DNA of 64,000 bases from assembly GCA_958510875.1 (NCBI GenBank), contig OY294068.1, positions 161,236,388 to 161,300,387 on the forward strand, given 5' to 3'. Source of the stretch: Endomychus coccineus. Lineage: Eukaryota > Arthropoda > Insecta > Coleoptera > Endomychidae. Below, piece by piece: positions 43,745-55,198 of the stretch; position 1 is the first letter of the stretch; every line of letters begins with the position of its first letter. A program made the position numbers and the translations under genes. Under the pieces are notes generated by a model, which saw only the letters and a program-made list of their open reading frames with translations, was not told where the DNA came from and searched no databases.

Positions 43745-44620
43745 AACTATGTTCACAGTTGGGAAATTATAAAAGTGTTCACACGGTGGATACACTATAA
43801 CACTATAAATAATCAACCGAATCCACTAAAACCACTGTATTGAGGACCTTTCGGCTACCAAGTAGTCATCATCAGATTAAACTAAATGAGAAATCAAAAT
43901 GTGCCTACTCAAATACTGTTTGCGGATAAAAATGCGAACAAGGAGTTACCCTCAGCTGGAGATAAATCGGAATTCAATAAATTGCTTTTCCGTTTATACA
44001 TTTCCATTCCTTCTAAATTACCTAGATATTGGTCCTCAGTGTGTTTTGAAAGTGATGAACATTCTTGAGAAATTGTGTGAACTGTATGCAAAATAAGTTT
44101 GGCTAACGCTGATTTTCACCTTAACCTTTCTCTATATATTGTTGAATTTTATTGAGCTGTTTGAAGGTACTGGCTCTAATTTGGTTAGTTGGTGGCTTTT
44201 CAATTTCCTTTTTCATTTAGAAATCAAATTATGGATCAAAGATTTGTCGTAAGCATTGTCCGTCGCTATTTGCTGGAGCTTCTCAACTTCGTTCTAATGA
44301 TTTTGCTGGCTCAAAGAGATGTTCAATAGTCTATGAACAATACTATTAAATCAAGCTATTTTATAATTAAATCTGCCGGAGTATACCTAGTATTTGTATG
44401 AGTGTGTTCCCTGTATATATCTTTATAATGTTAATATCAAAGAAAGGAAGTTGCTTATCTGTTTATATTTCGAGAGCTAGTTTCAGTGAATCAAATTGAC
44501 TATTAAGCTTGTTCAAAAAGTCACATGTAAATCAAAATCTTCACTTATAATCGGAAAAATATCATAAATATGTCTATACCAAACTTATGGAAACTGATTT
44601 CATCTTGATTTTAAGGCAGT
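43745..44620 (-). pseudogene. Penelope-like element, RT C-terminus to 3' end (minus)
   Basis: Read from 44620 down: FLNKLNSQFDSLKLALEI then QLPFFDINIIK (44520-44430), the end of the Penelope RT domain; remnants of the linker (44330-44170); and the C-terminal segment of the GIY-YIG endonuclease region, HTISQECSSLSKHTEDQYLG and NLEGMEMYKR (44091-43990), with a stop at 43909. The 3' region holds TCTGATGATGACTACTTGG and CCGAAAGGTC (43881-43845). Many stops. Its neighbour at 44640 points the other way. Confidence 0.7.
43844..43881 (-). ncRNA. Hammerhead-like core in a Penelope-like 3' region
   Basis: CTGATGA (43875-43869) is followed by a stem GACTAC-TTG-GTAGCC (one mismatch) and GAAA, matching the CUGAUGA/stem II/GAAA core. 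Stem I is weak here and stem III is not convincing, so it is at best a degraded ribozyme. Related cores occur at about 58998 (CTGATGA to GAAA) and, mutated, at about 44953. Confidence 0.35.
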
Positions 44621-44639
44621 TTCAAGTAAAATATTGGCC

Positions 44640-45085
44640 AAAAATATTTGGAATACAGATCACACCATTTATCAAGAAGGTTTATCACTTTTAAAACACA
44701 ATACGGATACATTTCAGGAAATTTAGAAGGGATGGAAAAGCATAAGCGAAGAAGCAACCGATGCAATAAAACATTTTTTCCTTTGTTTTTTATAACTTAT
44801 ATTAATAGAAACACTAACTTGACTATAGTTTCGACAAAATCGATACTAATGTATGAATTGTTTTGAATATGATACTCTAGTTGTGGAAACTATAGTCACG
44901 TTGGTGATTCTATAAATATAAGTCATAGCAAACAAAGTAAAAAGTTTTGATTTCTAATTTAGTTTACTTGGATGATGGCTACTTTATATTCGAAACGTCC
45001 TCAGTTCTTTACCAGTGATTTTAGTGGATAAGGGTGATTTTACTTATCTATAGTGTGTTCATAGATGTTGGATGCGACAAGATTG
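44640..45085 (+). pseudogene. Penelope-like element, 3' end (plus)
   Basis: Reads NTDHTIYQEGLSLLKHNTD (44655-44711) then, shifted, ISGNLEGMEKHKRR. This is the same C-terminal block as the minus copy at 44091-43990. The tail repeats words of other copies: GGAAACTATAGTCACGTT (44887-44904), TGGATGATGGCTAC, GAAACGTCCTCAG and TTTTAGTGGATAAGGGTGATT. It starts about where the opposite copy starts, giving a head-to-head pair. Confidence 0.65.
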
Positions 45086-45089
45086 ATAC

Positions 45090-46970
45090 GTTTGAACTTC
45101 TTAAAAACGTATATGCGTGTAGGCTAATTGTATGTAAAAGTTAGGATAAAATCATAGTATTACAAAATTTCTTTACCTTTCCTTTCAAGTTGTTTGCAGT
45201 GTAATCTGCAACATAAATATTCACTTGGGAAGCCATTTTGCCACGCATTTTATCCAGTCATAACACACTTATTTACAGGTGAAAACACTTTCCAATCACA
45301 AAAAGAGACCCATGCAACAGGTGCAACATATAATTTTCCCCAAGAAACAGGTAAAACTAATTAAATTCTAATATTTATCACCTGTCCACTCAATACTGGT
45401 CATTCGGTATTACGACTAAATGGTACCTACTGTTGTAAGGTTCGTCCCTTCTCCAAGCGTTTTGTTGATGACGTCACACGTACGTTTGTATTTCGAGTGC
45501 AGGCCCTTTATTATAGAGTGTATTATTAGGACACTTCGTATCCAACCAGTGCTAGTTAGAACGATCGTACTCTAATTGTTAAATAAATATTGAAGATTGA
45601 AATTAATTGTATAGAATATTTTTATTTTAAAATGATGACCTACGGTTTTAAGAAACTCAAAAATAGTTGTAATTTCATTTTTAGATGCAATACATCAACT
45701 GAACAGAGGGAAAGTGAAAATGTGTTATCTTCTAGCGGCAATTCCAGGTTAGTAGGTTATTTGGAGATTTATTTTTGGATGTCAACAAACTGAACACACA
45801 TTGTTTGTTGTAACAGGATATGTCTTCAAAATTCTTCTCCTTCTTCTGTCATACTTTTTGGCGGTTATTACAGATATTTCGTAAAATAAGCAATTGCATA
45901 TATGAGTCCCTGAAATGCAAAACTCGGTATTTGCTAGTTACAGGATTTTTCAGGAAGGCCGTTGAAGTCTAATTAAAATACTTTGAAAATTAAAATACTG
46001 AATTCTGCATTTATGTTTTGAAAATATCCAGTTTTGCAGCTCAGGTTTGCAAATACCCATAAGTGCATGTTTGTCTAATTTTTAAACATTTAACTTCTTA
46101 TTAAACTAATTTTGTTTAATTGAAGGCACAAAATATAAACTAATACATTTTTTATTAGGGGTGTATTAAACATTGAACAAACTTTCTTTTTGTCTGTAAA
46201 TAAGCGAAAAAGGTACTTTAAAAAACAAACTTTTAGATTATGAGTTCTTGGATTTCTTCTCCCATGACTACTTCTACTTCTACTTTTGGTGGTAATCTTG
46301 TTGCTGGTGAATTTAAGCTGAGGCTGAAGAGTGGCGTAAATTTGAAGATCAAGGTAATTACATCAATCGTCTCCGAAATGTTTTTTGAATAAATTATAAA
46401 CTGAAGGCTGGGTTCCCCAATCTCAATCACTTTGAGATGTAGACTCGAAAGTATTTGTCCTCTTGGCTTCATTGAATTCAAAATGCCACTGAGCAGTCTT
46501 CTTTATGAATCCTGATACTTCTGTTTTAGAATCAAAAATTTGCCAGTTGTCCTTTAATATTCCTCTCGATTAACTCAAATACTCTATCTGGAGGTATAAA
46601 GGAGTGTCCACCTACTGCAAAACTGTTTCCAAAGTATTTATAGATTTTGGGGCCTCAAAACGTAACCAGAATGCTGACATACTTATTACTGTGCTATTTT
46701 TGTTCTGCACTCCATACCCATTTGCAAGGGGCAAAGCATACTTTATGCCTTTCTTGAAATCATGCTTTGTTAATGTATTATACACTGGTTGAAGCGATTA
46801 CATTTGGATTTTTGCAATGCTCAGTTTCCCACCATACCTAGGAAGAAACAGTATCTGGTAATAGATTACCACAACCGACTGTAAAATTGTATAAATTAAT
46901 TTCCCAATACCACAAGGTGTAACTTTGGAATTCATTATCACAAAATATAATTATTCTTGAAATTATTTAA
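45090..46970. other. No recognised gene
   Basis: 45380-45540 includes TGACGTCA (45469-45476) and the inverse of the 42547-42590 block, so the Penelope pair may sit inside an older element bounded by these. Frames at 46481..46233 and 46604-46792 have no recognisable domain. Confidence 0.35.
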
Positions 46971-46974
46971 GCAC

Positions 46975-48330
46975 GAAAAACTGACAAAAGCAAGCGATTC
47001 AAATTACTACTGGCCTTTACAGTTTTCCACACAAAATAATGGATTAGCTATAGGATCCCCATTAATTCCTCTCTCTTTTGGCAGATATTTTCATGTCTTA
47101 TATTGAAGAAACTATAATAAGATCCTCTCTAGCTAAAAACCTATTCATTGTTGATTTAGATGATATCTTATCCTCCTTCAAAGGTACATCACGACAATTG
47201 AATGTTTCCTTATCCTTCATTAGTAATATTCATCCTAATATTAAGTTCACTTTAGAAGCTGAGAGAGATAATAAAATAAATTTCCTAGACCTTACCCTCA
47301 CGCACCATAATAATATTATTGCTTTCAAAATTTATAGAAGCCTACCTTCACAGATACAACTATTTGCCAATTCATCTTTTAATCCCTACAGTCACAAATT
47401 AGCAGCATAAACTCAATGATACATATAGCCTTTTTACTTCCTCTTTCTTCTGAAAACCTGAATGAAGAATTTAATATAATCAAGACTATAGCCATTACCA
47501 ATGGTTTTGAACCTCAAATTATATCCGAATTGATTGACAGAGAAAAGCAGAAATTAACTCACTCAAGTATCTATCATTTTACGAAAAATTCTGATTCTTC
47601 ATCAAAATAAGTTTCCCTCACATCTGTTGGTACCGTTAGTGAGATAATTGCAGACATTTTATCGAAACATAATCCAAAAGTTAGCTTCAAATCTCAAAAT
47701 AAATTGTCCCATTTTCTTTCAATGCTGAAGATAGAACAAATGAGTTTGATAAACCTGGAGTATATAAATTAACCTGTTCAGAGTGTGATAACTTTGAATC
47801 GACAGATATAGTCGTAAAATAGAAATTAGACATAAGGAACATTTTCGATCTTTTAGACTTAATAAGATAGATTCATCTTTCTCTAACTAAATTCTAGAAG
47901 CAAGACACCATTATCCAAGTTTAGATGAAATTAATTTTTTTCATAACCATAGTCGAAGTTTTGAATTGAACACACCAGAATCAATAAGATATTTTAAAGG
48001 TATTGAAAATAATGACAATAAAATTTTAAACGATCAATTAGATGTGTATACAGAGCATTCTGTTTAAAGTCTTGTTTTCCCATAATCCTCTTGTGCCTTC
48101 CTGGTATACCGCATTAAAATTTTCTTATCACAATATCAGCTCTACCTCATTATCCCCAAGCGGAACTTCACTTGTTACATGTGTCTTATATTATTCCATA
48201 AATAGCCGAAATTATTCATATTTTCATACATTAGTATCGTTTGAATATGACACGCTAGTGTCAAAACTATAGTCACGATTTGTTTCTATAATATATGTGA
48301 TAAAAACGAAGCAAAGGTGTTTTATTTTAT
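46975..48330 (+). pseudogene. Penelope-like element with RT and GIY-YIG remnants
   Basis: NGLAIGSPLIPL (47036-47072) and LADIFMSYIEE are the Penelope RT block (GLPMGSPLSP--ADIFM). DLDDILSSFKG (47155-47190) is the catalytic block. FTLEAERDNKINFLDLTLTH and NPYSHKLAA follow (to 47410), then the linker (47416-47610). The GIY-YIG endonuclease follows with frameshifts: DKPGVYKLTCSECDNF (47750-47800), then EIRHKEHFRSFRLNKI. The tail has AAACTATAGTCACGATTTG (48264-48282). Penelope-like elements encode an RT fused to this nuclease. At least four frame breaks; not functional. Confidence 0.8.
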
Positions 48331-48456
48331 TATATCAATATGACAAATTATCACAACGTGATGGCTTCCACCATTGAATTTTCCCTCATATTTATACTCT
48401 TGATATCTGAAGTGATGTCTAATCATTTGAATATGTCGGTTTGATGTATTCCTCAC

Positions 48457-48567
48457 CTGTATCTAATGGTGTGTCTAGTAATTGGCCAGAACTTCTATCT
48501 GACAGCGGACTAGGGTGTGGAGTGCTTGCGGCATCAACTATGGTGACTGACAGATGGGAACGGCCGC
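48457..48567 (-). CDS. Candidate host exon, 111 bases, gene unknown
   Basis: Minus strand: acceptor CTTCTGATTTTAG, then 111 bases open in one frame (GRSHLSVTIVDAASTPHPSP then LSDRSSGQLLDTPLDT), then donor GTGAGGAAT. Both boundaries are phase 1. GC content is clearly higher than in the surrounding sequence. It lies upstream of and on the same strand as the KCNQ exon, and a Ser/Pro-rich cytosolic N-terminus would fit. However, its phase-1 donor does not match the starts visible for that exon, so a direct join is not supported. It could belong to another gene. Confidence 0.45.
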
Positions 48568-48634
48568 CTAAAATCAGAAGTCATCACTTATCATATATCC
48601 GTAATCACTCATCAATTATTGAATTATAATTTCA

Positions 48635-49590
48635 AGTCTATCAGTATTTCTTCGAACTTTACCGTCAATCTTAATTCGTACAATGCTGGTAAAGGAGGCG
48701 TTTTTGCCGCTTCATCCCATTGAATTTCTGGTACGTTTATAGGCATTCCTGCAATTTTTTTATTTTACGTTTCAATGAAACTCAATTTTCTTTTGACGGC
48801 CTTCATCTAAATTCAAAGTCACAATAAGTGAATACCACTTATTTCAACAATATAATTAAAGAAAATTAATTTATTAAGAAGGCGTAAGCCGAAACTCTAA
48901 CTTATCAATCTCGAATATACAGAGTTATTCATAGTGCATGGACTATTAGACATTTACGGGAATCTACTGAACATAGAGTTCTTAAGCTATCGTTACTTGT
49001 ATTAGAGGGGCTATGCTGTGTCTTTTTAAAGTAATTGTGATATCCCGAAGAGACTCATCCTAAATTAGATAACTGGCGATAATCCATTTTCTAATGTCAT
49101 AATAATGTTTATTGAATATAAGCATATTTGTTATTTGTATCATATAGCATAACAAATGATGAGTCGACAAAGTTTCGACCGTGAGTGCATGATTTGGGTG
49201 TTATTGCCAGCACGTAGGTCAACCTTCGCCGAACCATAGCATGGACTATTATTATAGGAACGAGGCTTCTCCCTTGAGAATATATATTTGAGTACATTAG
49301 AAGATAGTGAGTAGTAAATTCAGTAAGTTCAGCTAGTTAAGTTAATTCTCAGTCAGTCGTATAAGAAAGTACCATGTAGTGAACATTGTAACCATACATC
49401 ACATTTCGTACCCAGTGTTGTGATTCCAACCATCTACTTCTATGTTCAAGTTCCATACGAAACTTCTACCATAACTCAGCACCCAATCTGTTAATTAATA
49501 AAATATGGCGTCTCTTGCAAGCCAAAGAAGGAACCCTTATTCGGATATTATAGGGCGACACTGCCAGCCCTTTCATTAGTTATTATATAC
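48635..49590. other. No recognised gene; possible solo LTR at about 49080-49590
   Basis: 49275-49320 has a TATA-like ATATATA about 38 bases before TTCAGT, and AATAAA follows at 49499, which is LTR-like. No boundaries or duplication were found. Confidence 0.3.
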
Positions 49591-49594
49591 AGAC

Positions 49595-50833
49595 GTGCAG
49601 TCAGTGACAGATCTCAAGAAAGCAGAAGCATTCGCTGCGACGCTAGAAGTCAAATTCATTCCGAACCCAAGTAAACTAACGCGAAACAATGATAAAGTGG
49701 AGAAAGAGGTGAAGCTCAAGCTAAGGATAGAGAAGGATTATAGATTCACAGAAATAACAAAAGAGGAAATCAAAGAGATAATAAAAGACTCAAATTCCTG
49801 GAAAGCGCGCGGCAGCGATAAGATTACAAATCAGATATCGAAAAATATACCGGAAAATGCTATAGAGTACTTAGTAGGAATTGCAAACGGCGTCGTCAAA
49901 CACAGGCACTATCCAGAGAACTGGAAAACGGCGGAAACAATTATGATCCACAAACCGAATAAACCAAGTTATAATTCATCAAGTTAGAGACCGATAAGTT
50001 TACTATCAAACGTGAGTAAAATTGTCAAGAGAACTATACTCATCAGGTTGAACCAACTAATAGAAAACCAAAATAGAATCCTGGATGAACAACATGGGTT
50101 TCGCAAAGAGCATAGCACAACGCACCAACTAGCTAAAATAGCTGGGAAGATCATAGAAGGTCACAACAAGAAAATGCCTATCGCTACGGTGTTCCTAGAT
50201 ATATCCAAGGCCTTTGACAAGGTATGGCACACTGGACTGATACATAAGATGTGCAGATACAACCTTCCAATAGCCTACCTGAAGTTTATAGATTCGTACC
50301 TCACGGGACGCAGATTCAAAACGAGGGTGAGCGATATCACGTCAGAAGAAAGACGAGCAAAGGCAGGTGTACCGCAAGGCTTGATCTTCGGTCCGGTACT
50401 CTATAACTTGTATACCGCAGATATACCTGAGATAGGAAGCTAACTTTCATTCCACCTAAAGCACATGAAAAAGGCAAATCAGATAAAGGGGCACCTATAT
50501 CCGCTACTCAACAGGAAAAGCAAACTGAATACCAAAAGTAAATTAAGGATATATACTCCTTTGATAAGACCGAAATTAACATACGCTGTCGAAATATGGT
50601 TACAAGAATCACCCGCGCAACTAAAGAATTTGAAAATAATACAGAATAAGTTAATCAGATTATGTCTGAATACAGGAATACCTAAAATTGAGGCAATAAT
50701 TCGAAAACAGGCGACAAACACATACCAAAAGATGGAAACGCATAGAAATCCCACAATCAGAGGCGCATCGGCATATGACCCGCTGTTGAAGCCAAAGTAC
50801 AAGAAGCCAAGACGAACATTGTACTTGAATTGA
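49595..50833 (+). pseudogene. Jockey-type LINE ORF2 with the YADD box deleted
   Basis: 49595-49987 encodes the region before RT motif 1 (SWKARGSDKIT, NWKTAETIMIHKPNKP). A stop replaces Tyr or a similar residue before RPISLLSNVSKIV. 50012-50443 has EQHGFRKEHSTTHQLAKI, VFLDISKAFDKVWH (motif A) and AGVPQGLIFGPVLYNLYT (motif B), ending IPEIGS-stop. 50465-50833 resumes after the palm with KANQIKGHLYPLLNRKSK and IRPKLTYAVEIW. The FADDTA region between them is missing while both flanks are in good condition. Apart from this the ORF is well preserved. Confidence 0.85.
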
Positions 50834-50839
50834 CCAAAA

Positions 50840-52145
50840 TTGACACTTAAAAAGAAATGAACCAAAATAATGAGCAAGAGAGCTTTTAGTAAAAACGCAA
50901 CAGGAAACAAGCATGCTCGAGTTCGCTAAAGCAAATGCAAGATCATAAGTAAGTAGACGTGCAGTAAAGCCGCTTCTATTAGAAAGTAGCAGATACTTTG
51001 ATTTCTTTGGATTCGCTAAATTTTCTGAATAACTTAATTTGCGATTTCCTATGCTTAGTTTACACTGTTTTATCAATTATTTCATATTTGTTCATTGGCA
51101 AAACACTACTTTCACAAAATCTACATATCGTTATATTATATTAATATAATATGAATATGATAAAAGTAAAAGATGAACTGCCAGTAATAATTAATCATTC
51201 CCAAGGCTCCAACATCACACAATTAAATCTCAGGTTTAGTATACAGGATGGTGAAAGAATAATTTCATTTTGTTCAGGAAAACCACCAAAAACTTTTTCT
51301 TTTAATGCCCTGTATCTCTTGGGGAAGCCGTTTTTGTATAGCGTGTCTATCCTATCTTCAATATTGACTTATGAGATTCTAGTTTAAAACAATAATGATA
51401 AGCAAACATTTACTTCAATGTTTTGAGTCGGACATGTAAACAATTATGTTATAAGAGTTATTGATCTTTTGTATCTTGACTTCCCATATTTTCATTTATT
51501 TTTGAGGTGGCATTTTAATTTCAAAAAATACGGAAGAAATGAGTTTTACATGAAAGATCTGACGAGAGGTAATTCCAATGCAGAAGTACTAATCCATTAT
51601 TTGATAGAGCAAGTTTTGGGACATAATTGTTTTGATCTAAATACTCTTGAAACTTCTTGAACTCATAAAATATGCACTTCACAGTTAAAGCAATATGAAA
51701 CTGACTAGAATCCAAACAGCAATACAATTAGAATAATAAATATTTACAGGAAGATTATGCACTAATGCTTCCTTCACACATATTGTTTCGAATTCTGAAT
51801 AAACAACCTTTTAATCCTGTAGGAACGCCTTCTCCCTTGAACAATTAATATTGAATGTTCCTGCGCTCAAAGTAAATAGTTTCCACTCGTAGTTACTAAG
51901 CTCTCCATAATTGCTACACTCTTGTATTCTCCCAATACTTGAAAGAGATTAGGAATTATTATTAACTAACATAATATATTTAATATATTGAGCTCTATCA
52001 AAAGGAGGAGAGAGCGAATTATCATCCCTTCAAAATATAAGAAGTGAGAATGAAAAATTTGTCAGAAGATAGTATGAGTTTACCAAACCATGTGGAATAC
52101 GGAATTTCGGAATGTTACCCTCAGCTGTGAACTACTCACGGGCCA
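50840..52145. other. LINE 3' sequence, then no recognised feature
   Basis: The first about 250 bases are probably 3' untranslated sequence of the Jockey-type LINE. The rest is AT-rich with short frames (51151-51387, 51469-51660) without recognisable domains. Confidence 0.4.
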
Positions 52146-52149
52146 ACAG

Positions 52150-53044
52150 TCTAGAAATATTTTGGGTCGTCAATCATCAAGGTCACCCAGATAACAGGCT
52201 GACTTTTGGAAAGCATCTGGAGAAAATCACTAAAAAAAGATAAGGGCCCTGTAGACCTATCGCCATACAGTCGGGAGAACCTGGGGACTCACCCCACGGA
52301 TGAAGTACTGGGTATATACCACCATAGTGAGACCGATCGTAACATACGGCGCAATTGTGTGGTGGCCAAAAACAAACACGAAAGTATCCCATCATTTCCT
52401 GAACAGAGTTCAGACGTTGGCGTTCTTGGGAATAACAGGTGCAATGTCGAACACCCCAACGGCTGTGATGGAAAGGCTGTTGGGGTTGGAGCCACTGTAC
52501 CTTGCCGTTCGAGCGGAAGCCGTAAAAGGAGCGTATCGCTTTGATCTTATTGGACAAGGAAAGGCCGATCAAAAAAGCCGAAGCATTCTTGGATTGCTAG
52601 GATCACTTGGGCCATTGGGGACGAGATTCGACAGGATCAAGGTTCACAAAACTTCCGTACCGTTAACGATTCAAACCTTAAATGGTCGGGAGACCGCTGA
52701 GGCAACCCTCATATGATACCAGGGGATTCCGTATGGCTTAGTGAAGGTACCAAAATCTGAAAAAGTACAGGTGCTGTAATAGTTGAGACAATGGACCAAG
52801 GAGGAATAATTTCGTTGAACCTAGGGACACTTGCGACAAAATAGTAGCAATTACAACATGTACTCAGATCATGAGGGAGAGAGCCTATGGAAATGAGCGA
52901 ATCACATTCATAGTGAGCAACCTAACAGTGCTTAAGGCACTATAGTCATAAGCAATCACCTCACAATGCACACTCGATTGTGTAAATGAACTAACAGCAC
53001 TAGTAAATGTAGCAAAGCTGCCTTATCAAACATGTTGCTAAAAT
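52150..53044 (+). pseudogene. R1/Jockey-type LINE ORF2: post-palm and RNase H part
   Basis: LTFGKHLEKITKK (52200-52240, shifted frame), then YTTIVRPIVTYGAIVWWPKT, FLNRVQTLAFLGITGAMSNT and LLGLEPLYLAVRAEAVKGAY (52300-52580) form the standard segment between RT and RNase H. 52905-53030 reads IVSNLTVLKAL, AITSQC-LDCVNELTAL, the RNase H segment (IYSDSQAALKAL in active copies). Stops and shifts are present, including loss of the DSQ residues. The rest of the ORF lies beyond 54262. Confidence 0.8.
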
Positions 53045-54262
53045 TCAAGCTGGGTTTTGAGAACACACATTAACGTAAACAGAAATAGGATATTCCTTGT
53101 TGCCTTTCATTACGGGCAAGTCAAGTATATGAGTTCATTTCTTAGTAAGACCATCCCATCATAAACTAATACGGTTTGTTCTTTGTATCTATGGGACAGA
53201 CACGAAATATATATTTGCTGAATCTCTGTGAAGGAAGGTAATTTGTAAAATACCGACAAAGTCGAAAAGGTCCCTCACAGTTTCAAGAGGAAATTATAAA
53301 TTACAAAGTTAACAGGAATGGTTCTGAAGGAAATAAGTGCTTTACAGTATATTGGTGGTTAAGATATATTTTTATGATCAATTCGAAATAGCAAGTTGAT
53401 GTCTTGCTATGGTTCTAACAAAGGTTTTTGCCCTGTATTTTCCTTTGAAGCTACAATCTTTTCATGTTACCATAAAATGAGACGAGCAGGACGCAGTCGT
53501 TTCTTATTAAATATGTAATTAAAATATTAAGTTGAAATAATTTTCATTCAAGAAAGTCTAGATAAGGGCATAAAATCAGGGTCCCTGTTAACAAAAATAA
53601 ATTCAGCTTGCCCCAATCTAGGCAAGTCTCTCTCTTATTGCGTAAAAGTTACTACCCCCAAACATATTATTAGAATAGGAGTGGTTATACAAGTTTATAA
53701 AAACCAAACTCACCACACTAAAGTCAGTTATATTTTAACTTCTTCAGTTAAATCTTACTATGCCTATTTCACGATTCACTTGAATCATATTTTAGACAAT
53801 TTTCCAAGTTTCATAGTTAGGTTTGAGTTGTTGTATTTATGGTAGAATTTTCGCAAAGTTCATTTAGAATCAAGTTATATTGCTTAATACACATGATTTA
53901 GAATTCCTTGGATAATTAAATCATAATAGTTTTGTTTAACTCCTTACCCTGGTTCATCCGGGCTGAGAGTTTTTCTACTTAGAGTAATTTATAAGCTACT
54001 GTCGATCACCCAGTGGTTATTTAATGTGTTAGTGTCTCAACCAAAGAAGAGTGAGTATTACATAGATATATTCATCATATTGTTGCCTGATTTGCCTAGC
54101 TAATGATTAACCCGTGATGCGGGTCACCTCCTGGTTATCGGTACACGTACTGCAAGTGATATTGATATTAGTTAATCAAGGCAAATGGAATATAAGAATG
54201 AATTTGATAGAATAAGTAAATTGATAACCTTTAGTAAACAGAGTAAACCAAGGAAGGGCTCG
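53045..54262. other. About 1.2-kb insertion splitting the R1/Jockey-type LINE
   Basis: Lies between the RNase H remnant and the next ORF2 block of the same LINE. AT-rich, no coding content recognised. The second half (53570-54180) has LTR-like traits: CTAATGATTAACCCGTGATG and a donor-like AAGAGTGAGTATT near 54045-54057. The start and end were not resolved and no target duplication was found. Confidence 0.4.
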
Positions 54263-54822
54263 TTATTACATGAATAACCCCAATAGAGGAGCACTCGTAT
54301 GGGAGTATGAGCAAACCAGACGCGAAGGGACTGAAACTCTCGTCGCACTCGTTAATGCGGATGCGGAGCATGCCACAGCGAAATCTGTAATTCAAAAATG
54401 GCTCGAGACAGAGCACCGTGTCTACTGGAGGGAACTGCCCCGTATGTCACACTCCAAGTGAATAATGAGAGATCTCCAGTAGTAACGAGTGAAAAATCTA
54501 GTGACGTTCAGCAGACAAAAAATACGGAATCTTGTTGCATTCCTGACCGGACATGAACCAAGCAACAAACATCTATGCACCATGGGTCTGGTAGATCAGC
54601 CCACATGCTGGGGTTGCGGCGTGGAAGAAGAGATACCCATGCATGTGCTTGTTTCAGTGCACGGCATACGCGGTTGGTCGAAGGACATACCTCGGACACG
54701 ATAAAACTACACTCGAGGAAATCAGATGTATACCCTACATCAGGCTACTGAATTTCATGGGTCACGTATCAAAATTTGAATGTATTCTAATGTCATTCAG
54801 AAGGATTTTTAGAGAAGAATGA
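54263..54822 (+). pseudogene. R1/Jockey-type LINE ORF2: C-terminal part
   Basis: 54340-54460 reads DAEHATAKSVIQKWLETEHR and YWRELPRM, the block after RNase H. 54489-54704 reads VAFLTGHEPSNKHLCTMGL, VDQPTCWGCGVEEE and MHVL, the C-terminal zinc-knuckle motif. The shifted frame gives LGHDKTTLEEIRCIPYIRLL and ends REE-stop near 54822. It continues the copy interrupted at 53045. Confidence 0.75.
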
Positions 54823-54829
54823 GTTTGTG

Positions 54830-55190
54830 AATCTGGCATTATACTTTAATGGTAAATATCATAATAACGTATAGCACATTAACTTAGTGGTGAAAAGCTT
54901 GAAGACATATTCAAAGATTGGTCTGTATTCGATTTACAGAAGCTTAAAGCATCAGCTCAACTGGAAAGTTCCCATCGAAACTTAGAGCCCTCGATCTGAC
55001 AGGTAAGAGAGAATGTGAGCAGATGGATATCATTTGCAAGGTCGAATGAAGCAAATCGGACCATCTCTTGGATTGTTCGAGAACTACATGTTCCCAAATC
55101 GTTTCTACCGCAACCGTACATTGTTCGACTTTACTGAGATGGATGCTCAGTAAACAGTCAGCCCTACCTGAAGTCTGATTTGATTCACGA
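54830..55190. other. No recognised feature
   Basis: Sequence between the LINE end and the large foldback. The 117-codon minus frame (55297..54944) overlaps the foldback arm and shows no domain. Confidence 0.45.
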
Positions 55191-55198
55191 ACGACTAA

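Noticed and set aside
48457..48567. Direct splice of this exon to the KCNQ exon
   Set aside because: Its phase-1 donor does not match either candidate acceptor of the KCNQ exon (phase 0 at about 37155, phase 2 just before the ATG).
50479..51076. Two long overlapping minus-strand frames (143 and 138 codons)
   Set aside because: The first lies antisense to a clear Jockey-type ORF2 and mirrors its codon pattern; the second overlaps its end. No domain in either.
52183..52572. Minus-strand frame of 129 codons and plus-strand frame 52206-52544
   Set aside because: Both are shadows of the R1/Jockey-type ORF2 read in the third frame (VYTTIVRPIVTYGAIVWW).
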